From positions 408,501 to 472,500 of the forward strand of contig JAYKKM010000221.1 of the NCBI GenBank assembly GCA_035772405.1: a stretch of 64,000 nt of DNA, written 5' to 3'. Numbering within the stretch: position 1 is the stretch's first letter; each line of letters begins with the position of its first letter. The notes beneath the pieces are model-generated. The model was given only the letters and a program-made list of their open reading frames with translations, was not told the origin of the DNA and did no database searches. The stretch comes from Chrysogorgia sp. JL179-B06 (taxonomy: Eukaryota; Cnidaria; Anthozoa; Scleralcyonacea; Chrysogorgiidae). The position numbers were made by a program, and so were the translations under genes. Below are positions 54,949 to 64,000 of this stretch, in pieces.

Positions 54949-56335
54949 GCCATGAACCTTCAGAAGAAAGCGGAAATAGAGACGGCTATTTTCTCACGTG
55001 ATCAGAAATGTGGCAAGTTCAATACGGCATTGTCACAGAAGCCCTTTGTGCTGTGACAGACCTTTGTTACTCAAGTTAGCTTTTTAGCCTCGTCTGTCTT
55101 GATTGAATTGCCTTTTATCGAAGCCAAAGTAGCTTAATTTACATTCTGCTCTATTCAAAACATGAAGTACTTGTGCGATGGACGGAAACAAACCAAACAG
55201 CCTAGGAGTTCGTTCGGCGACAAGTCAATAGACAGATGATGAAGAACCCTCAAAGGAAAGATGGCATATGTAATGGCAGGCAGGAGAAAAACAGCCCAAG
55301 GATGGATGGATGGATGGCTTATTTAGGTCGAGAAAAATGCTAATGGTAAGCACAGTGATTTTTGTTAATGGCGTAATTGTGATTTTCAGCAAAACTGTAA
55401 ATTTAACGTATTATATGGTTGCAATCACCGAGTCATGATGTTGACGTTGTTGGGTCTGCCAAGGACAAAGGGGTGTTTGCCAAGTGATTACGCTTACTTT
55501 ACTTTTTTATTTGGTATTTGCCAGCCTAATCCGGAAATCTTTCTTATTGCCTACTTTGTTTGTAGTACTATAAATTTTCCATATGTGACATGTTTTTATT
55601 CTGCAAATAATATTGACTGTAGACTTGTTGCAAGCCATGAAAAAGCGAAATATTGGTTCTTTGCCGAAGATATTTAACGTATACCCAGTTGAGATGATCA
55701 GCTGTTGTATAGCTACAGTATATTAAAGCTAATATTTGGTATTAGATGAAGGATCCGTTTTTTAGTGTAGATTGTAGAATTATATTCTTCACAAGACCCA
55801 GTGGCAAATTCAAGGTCTTTTGCAGTTTTGGCTAGAAATTGAACCCTCAATCTTCTGAATACTAGCCAGATGCTCTAACCATTGAGCCACTAGAACTCAG
55901 ATGACAGGGCAAGATTAATTACGGTATTTAAACCACTCCTGTCTGGAGCTCAGCGTTTTGAGTACGGTATTGACAACTTAACACAGCTTGCACAGCAAAA
56001 CCTTTACAACTTTTAGAATACGATATGTTTATATTGTTTTTAATGGCATGGCTTTCTAATTTAGAACTTGCTTGACTTGGTGCAAATGAACTAAATCACA
56101 TGTGCCTTGAATGAGAGGAAGATGACCATGACAATGTTGATTTGAGATTTTATGCATAAAACAGCTTGGCAATAATGTTCCATAACATGCAAAAGTAAAG
56201 AATGTTTTCCTGCCTTTGATGGTGAAAAAGTTCAATTGATCATAGTAAGTTTATAATTTCTGATGTTCATAAACTAGTATGTTAAATCAGCTAATATTAA
56301 ATAATAAATGTGACTTGATTATTTCAAGCAAACTT
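54949..56335. other. Single-copy interior of the 15.9-kb element
   Basis: GGATGGATGGATGG near 55302 is a short tetramer repeat. The 80-codon frame at 55435-55677 has no recognised motif and is not called. A minus-strand tRNA-like relic lies near 55832-55900 (CTCTAACCATTGAGCCACTA). Confidence 0.45.
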
Positions 56336-57610
56336 AGAAAAATGTTTCTGAGCGCCAGACAGGAATCAAACCTGCAACCTTCATGATCTCTGGTTTAAAG
56401 CTTGAGTAGCAAACAATTTAATGACCATTGAGCTTTGGAATTCTGAGCCCCAGATGGGAATTGAACCAGCAACCTTCTGGTCTCTGGTTAGATGCTCTAA
56501 CCATTGAGCTACCAGAACTCAGATGGCAGAATGAAGGCTACGTTGCATACTAGTTTATACGTGCGACATACGTACTGCTAATTCAGCAGTCTCGATATGT
56601 CTTTATATCTTAATATCAGAATAATAATATTGAATGTGACTTGCAGCTTGGTTATTTTAATATTATATGGTAAATTGTTTGCTACTCAAGCTTTTAACGC
56701 AAACTCAGAAAATGTTTCTGAGCCCCAGACAGGAATCGAACCTGCAACCTTCATGATCTCCGGTTAGATGCTCTAACCATTGAGCTACCAGAACTCAGGC
56801 TACGTGTACTAGTTTGTACGTGCGACATACGTACTGCTAATTCGCACGTACGAACTGGTACGCAACGTAGCCTTCATTCTGCGATCTGAGTTCTGGTAGC
56901 TCAATGGTTAGAGCGTCTAACCAGAGATCATGAAGGTTGTGGGTTAGATTCCCGTCTGGGGCTCAGAAACATTTTCTGAGTTTGCGTTAAAACTTAAAAG
57001 CTTTGAGTACAGTAGCAAACAATTTACCATATAAAATAACCAAGCTGCAAGTCACATTCAATAGATTCTGATAATATATACAGATATATCGAGACTGCTG
57101 AATTAGCAGTATGTATATGTCGCACGTACAGACTAGTATGCAACGTAGCCTTCGTTCTGCCATCTGAGTTCTGGTAACTCAATGGTTAGAGCGTCTAACC
57201 GGAGATCATGAAGGTTGCGGGTTCGATTCCCGTCTGGGGCTCAGAAACATTTTCTGAGTTTGCGTTAAAAGCTTGAGTAGCAAACAATTTACCATATAAT
57301 ATAGTAAATTATTTGCTACTCAAGCTTCAACGCAAACTCAGAAAAATGCTTCTGAATGCCAGATGGGAAACGAACATGCAACCTTCATAATCTCCGGTTT
57401 AAAGCTTGAGTCGCAAACAATTTACTGACCATTGAGCTACCAGAACTCAGATAGAAGAGGCTGAAGAGCAAAGGCTATGTTGTGTACTATGTGGGACATA
57501 TGTACTAGTAGCTTGTAGCTCGATGGTTAGAGCGATCTAACCAGAAACCATAAGGTTGTGGGTTCAATTGACTTCAATTCCCATATGGGGCTTGTGTTAA
57601 AGCTTGAGTA
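56336..57610. repeat. Mixed-orientation cluster of a third tRNA-like repeat
   Basis: tRNA-like copies on the minus strand at 56447-56518 and 56722-56794, and on the plus strand at 56890-56962 and 57168-57240, with degraded copies near 56350, 57360 and 57510. They share GGTAGCTCAATGGTTAGAGC and flanks CTCAGAAACATTTTCTGAG. In two minus copies (near 56395 and 57400) the core is split at the same point by AAAGCTTGAGTAGCAAACAA, which is the unit's own spacer, so the copies look like recombination products. Confidence 0.8.
57168..57240 (+). tRNA. tRNA-like sequence, third family
   Basis: D-arm ACTC/GAGC with B box GGTTCGATTCC and a perfect T-arm GCGGG-TTCGATT-CCCGT. The acceptor GTTCTGG/CTGGGGC pairs with several G-U pairs. 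The anticodon region TCTAACCGGAGATCATGA does not form a regular stem, so this is a tRNA-derived repeat rather than a gene. Related to the second family (similar spacer CTGAG borders). Confidence 0.3.
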
Positions 57611-59321
57611 GCAAAACACTTAATTTTGATTGGTCAGAAATTTTGTGAGAATATATTCTCAATATCTGCATTTTTAATTATATTAGCTACTGAAATTGTC
57701 AAGATCTAGTTGAGCGCACATTCTGCACAATGGTATATCATCAGTAGCATATTATCTGCATACAAAATAGTTATCTTGCATGCGCTGCTGGGACGCATGC
57801 CACTGACATGCTATCCAGCTGGGCAAACCACTTGCCCAGTGAACTAGCAATTTGTCCACAGTTTAATTACTGTATGGTAGATGAGTACTGTGCTGAAAAT
57901 GTATAATATATGTAACAATTGTTGAATTCAGCTTTTTTGAGTCTTTTGACATCAAGAATTATCAAGGCCTCTGTCTGCATTATCAGACTTCAGCAGGTAA
58001 TGCAGGCTTCAACTTTGATAATTATTCTATTAAAAAAGACTCCTCTGATGATTGTTATATTTTAACACCAAATATAGGGATGTTAAGTTTTGTCTTTCTC
58101 TTCTTGTCCTTTTTAGCCGAAGTTCTCAAAAGATTATCAAATGCCCAAACAATAGATATCAAGGCAGCAATGGCACAAAAATACAAAGACACTACGATAT
58201 GCTCTGCAGGCAAGAAAAAACAAGTCAAAACATTTACCAATATTATAATATTTACCAATATTATAATATTTACCAATATTATGATATTTACCAATATTAT
58301 GATAATTTATCTAAATATATGTTATATTTAATTTTTATAGTTTTGTATAGTGTTGCCTTAAAGGTGCCATTAACCCCAAAAATTATATTAATGCTCTGTG
58401 TGAAAAGGCACTTAAAATGACAAAGAATGGCACTAACTGTTCTTCAATATCTATTTTCATTCTTGAGGTATTCAGTTATGATATGTTGGTGAGGCACATG
58501 TTGACGTGAAAGCAGGCAAACAACATTGTGCCAACGCTAAATTTCATGTATATCTTCAACGTTATCCAATGAAATTACTTGAAACTTTGATCGTGGATAC
58601 ATACATCTACCGCCAAGCTAAAGTACATGATTCAAGTTAAATGTTATCACCATAGTAATAGATTAGCTTCCAACCTCTCCGTTCCCATACAAAAATCTTC
58701 ATTTTCTGTCATTGCAAGCAATGTTTTCGATTTCAAACTTGGGTATTGCATTGGAAAAGTTATTGAAAACGTTGTTAACTGCCAATCTCAACAATAATCA
58801 GAATCTGCACACGAGAGAAAACAAATTATTTTGGTTTAAAAACTAGGAGGTCTGGAAACTAATCTGTTACTATGGTGATAACATAACTTGAACCGTGTTC
58901 TTTAGTTTGGTAGTATGCATCCACGTGCAAAGTATCGAGTAATTTTGATGGATAACTTTGAAGATATACATAAATTCTAGAATTGCCACAATGTTGTTTG
59001 CCTGCTTTGACATCATCCTCTGCCTCATTAACATATCACGTATAACTGAATACCTTGAGAAGGGAAATAGATATCGAAGAACTGCCATTCCTCATAATTT
59101 TAAGTGTCCTTTCAAACAAAATATCATCTGGCGGGTTAGTGGCACTTTAATGTTGTTAATGTGTTAAGTCAAGTGTTTCTGTAGTTCTAGTAATTTGAAG
59201 ATATACCGTAACTATTTAACCATATCTGCCAATTACTAGAACTAAAATATTATTGATAGGCTATATATTCTGGCCTATTTTCCCATAATGTTAGTGAATT
59301 TAGGTTATAATATTTTTGCAT
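57611..59321. other. AT-rich interior, no recognised gene
   Basis: Contains four tandem 18-bp units (AATATTTACCAATATTAT) at 58236-58305. A stretch at 58117-58230 after acceptor TTTTTAG is open in two frames and could be an exon, but neither translation is convincing. Confidence 0.4.
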
Positions 59322-59745
59322 ATATTAAATGTGACTTGCAGCTTGGTTATTTCAATATAGTAATTGTAAATTACTAAATTGCTACTCAAGCTTTCACGCA
59401 AACTCAGAAAAATGTTTCTGAGGACTGAGCCCCAGACAGGAATCAAACCTGCAACCTTCTCGATCTCCGGTTTAAAGCTTTTGTAGTAAACATTAAATTT
59501 ACGATATTGAAATAACAAAGCTGCAAGTCACATTTAATAAATTCTGATAAAAATATACAGATATATTGAGACTGCTGAATTAGCAGTATGTATGCTGCAC
59601 ATACCAACTAGTACACAACATAGCCTTCGCCTGCCATCTGGTAGCTCAATGATTAGAGTGTCTAACCATAAACCGGAGATCAGAATGTTGCAGGTTCAAT
59701 TCCCATCTGGAGCTCAGAAACATTTTCTGCATTTCACAATTTACA
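59322..59745. repeat. Degraded copies of the third tRNA-like repeat
   Basis: A minus fragment at about 59428-59475 and a plus copy at about 59636-59715 (GGTAGCTCAATGATTAGAGT, then CAGGTTCAATTCCCATCTGG). Spacer pieces TGTGACTTGCAGCTTGGTTA flank both. Confidence 0.7.
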
Positions 59746-59937
59746 ATATTTCTGGATATTTTGTCTTTATTTATTACTAAGTAATAACTGCAATTGCAAA
59801 ATAATTGTAAAATGGATAAATAAAGCTTATGTTTAACAACAATTATTAAATCATTTTGGCTTTATAATAAAAATTTTATTATTATATTTATTAAATATAT
59901 TCAAATGGAATATGAATTTGAATATGTGATTTTGAAA

Positions 59938-60180
59938 CATGTTTATGTTTCACATGTGATTGTTTCACATGTGATTGTTTCACATGTGATTGTTTCACAT
60001 GTGATTGTTTCACATGTGAAATGTTCACATGTGATTGTTTCACATGTTCCAAAATCACATGTGATCACATGTGAAATGTTCACATGTGGAATTTTCACAT
60101 GTGAAATTTTCACATGTGATTGTTTCACATGTTCCAAAATCACATGTGAAATTTTCACATGTGAAATCATGTGGAATTTT
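59938..60180. repeat. CACATGTG palindrome array, right end
   Basis: Alternating TTTCACATGTGATTG and CACATGTGAAATTTT units leading into the inverted CCCTTACG terminus. Same motif as the left array but with different spacing, so the arrays evolved separately after the termini. Confidence 0.9.
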
Positions 60181-60188
60181 CGTAAGGG

Positions 60189-61195
60189 TTGGGATGGCAA
60201 ATCACCCCAAATTCACATACGCATAGTTTAAATCAACCGATTTGCCTAAAAAGTTGTGTGCATTGTAATTTCATCAATACTAAACAATATCCAAAAGATC
60301 AGATCAAAATATAAAATATAAATTTGTGAGTGTATACAACGCCATCAGATTATGCTGTTAGAATGCTATATGTAGACCTTTCGGATGGCAAATCACCCCA
60401 AATTCACATACGCATGGTTTTAATCAACCGATTTGCTTGAAAATGTGTGTGCATTGTAATTTCATGAATACTAAACAATATCCAGAACATCAGATCAAAA
60501 TATAAAATAGAAATTTGTGAGTGTATACAACGCCATCAGATTATGCTGTTAGAATGCTACTGTATATGTAGACCTTTGGGATGGCAAATCACCCCAAATT
60601 CACATACGCATGGTTTTAATCAACCGATTTGCTTGAAAATTTGTGTGCATTGTAATTTCATCAATACCAAACAATATCCAAAAGATCAGATCAAAATATA
60701 AAATAGAAATTTGTGAGTGTATACAACGCCATCAGATTATGCTGTTAGAATGCTATATGTAGACCTTTGGGATGGCAAATCACCCCAAATTCACATACGC
60801 ATGGTTTTAATCAACCGATTTGCCTGAAGATTTGTGTGCATTGTAATTTCATCAATACTAAACAATATCCAAAAGATCAGATCAAAATATAAAATAGAAA
60901 TTTGTGAGTGTATACAACGCCATCAAAATATGCTGTTAGAATGCTAGTGTATATGTAGACCTTTGGGATGGCAAATCACCCCAAATTCACATACGCATGG
61001 TTTTAATCAACCGATTTACTTGAAAATTTGTGTGCATTGTAATTTCATGAATACTAAACAATATACAAAAGATCAGATCAAAATATAAAATAGAAATTTG
61101 TGAGTGTATACAACGCCATCAGATTATGCTGTTAGAATGCTATATGTAGACCGTTGGGACGGCAAATCACCCCAAATTCACATACGCAAGGCTCG
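60189..61195 (+). repeat. 193-bp satellite resumes, about five units
   Basis: Starts with GGGATGGCAAATCACCCC after the element's right end and ends at CACATACGCA, where an unrelated sequence begins. Unit features match the 21676-25397 array. Confidence 0.92.
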
Positions 61196-61464
61196 AAATA
61201 ACTCTTGAAAATCTACCGGTCAACTTGACCGGATTTTCAAAAATGTGCCGGTCACGGAGGATTTTTTTACCGGTCAATGCGGTCATATTTGTCGTTTCCC
61301 TTTATTGCCTATCAACGCTTCAATGCGAGTGCAACGTACACTTAACACTTGCATGACCAGTTCAAGTTAGTTTATATTTATTAACAAGCAACAAAATGTC
61401 CATTTTTAAGAAATTATGCTATACTTGCCTATTTCCACATAACTAAGATCATACAAGACATGTA
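61196..61464. other. Short spacer between satellite and LINE
   Basis: Contains ACCGGTCAACTTGACCGG, a short palindrome, and further CCGGTCA motifs (61195-61290). No gene. Confidence 0.5.
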
Positions 61465-63640
61465 AATATTGAATTGAATTGAATTGAATATTTAATAGAA
61501 ACGTCTTCGCACAATTAAAGTGAATTACGACATTCTTACAATTAATAAGAGTAAATACTAAAATATTAAAAATAATCTAAAAAAGCCCTTATGTTTACAA
61601 ATTATCTTTAAGTTGGGCAAAATTGCATCTAAAAAGTTATTACAAAGCTTATAAGAGTTCATGTGATATATAAAGTAAGTTATTTAAACAATTTTATAAA
61701 ATTACAATTTTACAAATTGCATTCATAATAATCTAATTGAACCTTAACTACGGAAGTTTGTATATGCCTTGAGACTCAAAACACATGACAGGGAAAAAGC
61801 TTCGCTTAAGGCGTTCAGTTCTGCATTTTGGGACAGATAAGGCCATACTATTACGCAAATAGCGACCATGTACACTAACTCTGGTTTTCGGGACAAGATG
61901 GTAAAGCTTAGAATGTGGTTGCTGGATCTTTCGGAATGTCTTTACACATAGATCGGAACGTCTTGCACTCAATAACATGCAGCCAGACTGCGATAATGCA
62001 TTCACTATAACGTATGCCGGGATATAAAATTCTCAGAGCACGTTTTTGAACCCTTTCCAGTTCGTTTGAAAGGTAGATAGGGATACTAGTATGCCAAACA
62101 GGAGCACAATATTCAACGACAGATCGAATAAGAGAAACGTAGATTCCTATTAGATCAGAAACGGGCACACCACTGCGTTTTAAAACTCGTAGTATATGCA
62201 AACGTTTTGAAGCCTTAGATACCATACTCTTAACACAGATATTCCAGTTTAAATTACTCTGAAGGGTGAGACCAAGTACCTTATGCGACTGGACACTTTC
62301 CAGCGGTATACAATCGATGGTTAATGGTGGTGGACTTTCTTGTCGACGTGAAAAGCATATGGTCATCTCCTTACATTTACCGGAGTTCAGTTTCATGTCG
62401 TTTGCCGAGGTCCATGAACAGACACTTTCGAGATCAGATTGAATTCCAGAGGTGCCATTGACTGGTACAATTTCGGATATGGTGATATCATCAACGTACT
62501 TCCAATACGATGACGACTTAAGATCGTTTATCATTATGATAAAGAGTATCAGGCCAAGCTTAGTACCCTGAGGTACACCAGCGGTTATAGGAAGCCAGTT
62601 GGAGACTGATTCACCTAGTTTGACTAACTGTCTACGACAGGAGAGGAAACTGCAGATCCAAGGAATGATTGATCTTCTAACACCAATGTCAATAAGCTTC
62701 TGGATAATAATATTATGATTTATCCTATCGAAGGCTTTACTGAAGTCCAAGAAAAGTGTTCTCAAGTATTGACCAGGCTTGTCCAAAGCTGTCAACCAGT
62801 TATGAACCAGATCAAGTAAGCAGAACGTTGTGGAACTACCCTTAAGACTACCAAACTGTTGTGGGTCGATATGTTCACGAACATCAAAAATCATCCATGA
62901 CACCACGAAGTCCTCGAGAACCTTAGACAAAACGGCAGCTAACGAAATGGGTCTAATATCGTTTTCACTAACCGGCTGTGGAATCTTCTTAATAGGTGTT
63001 ATGTTGGAATCTTTCCATAAAACTGGAACAGTCCCTGTGGAAAGAGAGCTATTGAAGATAATTGTAATAGGCTCAGCAAGTTCGTACGCAAATTCCTTCA
63101 ATAAACGTGGAGGGATGTTATCTGGGCCGCTTGCTTTAAAAGTTTTCAACTTGAGGAGATGATTACAAACCTGATACGGTTCGAGGGTAGTGACTTGTTC
63201 AACAGCTGGTAGATAAGCTGGGAGACATGTCAAGTCTAAAGGTGGGATGTCATCATTCACACTGGCGAAAAACGTATTTAATGCAGTCACCAATTCTTTC
63301 TTAGAGAGTATCTTGCCTTCTCGTTTTAAGATGATATCAGACTTCTTTTCAGACCTCCCCGAGAGCTTATTAATGATTTTCCACCACCCCCTGCAATCGT
63401 TTTTAGGTAGCTTCTCAACTTTATCTGCATAAAACTTCTTTTTCCTCGCATCGATCTCAATTTTCAATTTACACCGGACTATACGCCATTGATCGATATT
63501 ACAAGAGTGGAAGGCTCTTTGGCGTTCACGAACTAACTGTTTAATAAGTGGAGTTATCCATGGCTTGTCGGTTGAGTGGATTTTTACATATTTCACGGGA
63601 AGGAAGCGTTCGAGGGCCTCACTAAGTGATAACATTTATA
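61465..63640 (-). mobile_element. CR1/L2-like LINE, 5' truncated, nearly intact polymerase
   Basis: The 3' end is a run of TTCAAT-type repeats (61470-61490). The 3' untranslated part spans 61491-61747, then comes the coding frame. The apurinic endonuclease domain expected upstream is absent because similarity stops at 63640, where AT-rich sequence with repeated ATATCTAA begins. Related to the LINE at 33085-34798. Confidence 0.8.
61748..63635 (-). CDS. LINE ORF2 reverse transcriptase with one frameshift near 62000
   Basis: The frame from 63635 to 61908 gives 575 codons. It starts just after where the endonuclease domain would end, with KPWITPLIKQLV, a typical inter-domain segment. Polymerase blocks: KASGPDNIP (167-175), FGSLKGSSTT (261-270), FLDFSKAFDRINH (295-307), AGVPQGTKLG (352-361) and YVDD (380-383, catalytic); thumb and tail with LTLQSNLNW (456-464) and LERVQKRALRILYPGIRYSE (526-545). 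Near 62000 the natural C-terminus moves to another frame (LSQSGCMLLSARRSDLCVKT to 61748), so one indel separates the tail. All core polymerase residues look intact, but without its endonuclease this copy cannot move by itself. Confidence 0.8.
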
Positions 63641-64000
63641 ATTCGATAATATCTAAGATATCTAAGTTAATATCTAATTTAGATAATATCTAAGTGATAA
63701 CATTTTATAATTCCATTATCCTATAGCTAAAAAGTAACTGATTAAAACTTAAAAGTGTTTAGTGTTTCGCATCACTATCAGTAAAGCATTCATTAAAAAC
63801 TCAAGTTAAAAGTTGATCTCTTAGCTCGGAGAATCGGAGTCAGACTCTGAAAGCGATTCGTTTTCGCTGTTGGTAGGTCTCTTTGCTCGTTGCTTGTAGG
63901 TGAGCGACGCTTTTTGATTTGGCCGATGCATTTTATCTTCAGCTGGCAAAGTGTTGAATTCTTCGACATGTGGTCCTTCCTCTCCAATGCGCAGCAGCTT
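63641..64000. other. Window edge, no firm call
   Basis: 63641-63720 has repeated ATATCTAA motifs and a duplicated GATAACATTT-TATAATTC. On the minus strand 63793-63987 is an open 64-codon frame (KKRRSPTSNEQRDL), basic and Ser-rich, that could be the end of another gene running off the window, but there is no recognisable motif. Confidence 0.3.

Noticed and set aside
55435..55677. 80-codon frame with hydrophobic segments
   Set aside because: No splice signals, homology or compositional evidence, and of a length expected by chance.
58052..58331. Possible exon after TTTTTAG
   Set aside because: Two overlapping frames are open, neither looks like protein, and the downstream part is an 18-bp tandem repeat.
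62830..63432. Plus-strand frames over the LINE polymerase
   Set aside because: Antisense shadows of the minus-strand reverse transcriptase.

Overview
This window looks like AT-rich nuclear DNA from a marine invertebrate, most likely a cnidarian or another early-branching animal (moderate to low confidence). The evidence is introns with GT-AG junctions, Penelope-like elements with GIY-YIG endonuclease and hammerhead-like motifs, CR1/L2-type LINEs, a tRNA-derived SINE and many MITEs. There is no bacterial-style gene organisation, no rRNA and no CRISPR. Most of the window is repeats nested in repeats. I can support one multi-exon host-like gene, one small four-exon candidate gene and several decayed element genes.

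Layout. 1-4690 is a 276-bp tandem repeat whose core is a tRNA-Ala-like sequence; its orientation flips head to head near 1120. 5410-6115 is a Penelope-like relic. 6948-12438 holds five exons of a plus-strand gene starting with part of an HMG-box-like domain. Its introns carry a SINE, two hAT-like MITEs with target duplications, and other foldback elements. 12577-12918 is a MITE nested in a MITE. 13388-13600 is a long (TA)n tract. 14573-19872 is bounded by inverted arrays of a TTTCTT/AAGAAA motif. 20640-25400 is a satellite of about 193 bp into which a LINE fragment has inserted.

27934-43123 is a 15.2-kb structure with perfect 22-bp inverted ends starting CACTA. Just inside lie kilobases of a 10-bp minisatellite (CCTTAGACTG) that reads in opposite orientation on the two sides. 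It contains two head-to-head Penelope-like palindromes (28437-29443, 32456-37903). The second carries an inserted LINE with a GGATTA target duplication. Also inside is a 3.8-kb CACG-ended element (38733-42526) with a 3-bp GGC target duplication and a decayed gene.

44293-60188 is bounded by inverted copies of a CCCTTACGAAAATTCC terminus, each followed by arrays of the palindrome CACATGTG. The two outer flanks are complementary halves of one unit of the 193-bp satellite, so the whole 15.9 kb appears to be one insertion. It contains an internal duplication (44293-49367 and 51282-54948), tRNA-like repeat clusters and a 126-codon four-exon candidate gene (49850-50696). 60189-61195 resumes the satellite. 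61465-63640 is a nearly complete LINE reverse transcriptase on the minus strand.

No pathway or operon is present. The recurring theme is large elements with inverted terminal arrays of short motifs, which collect other elements, plus two unrelated-looking tRNA-like satellites that both show head-to-head inversions. Family assignments come from motif recognition by eye; no database search was run.
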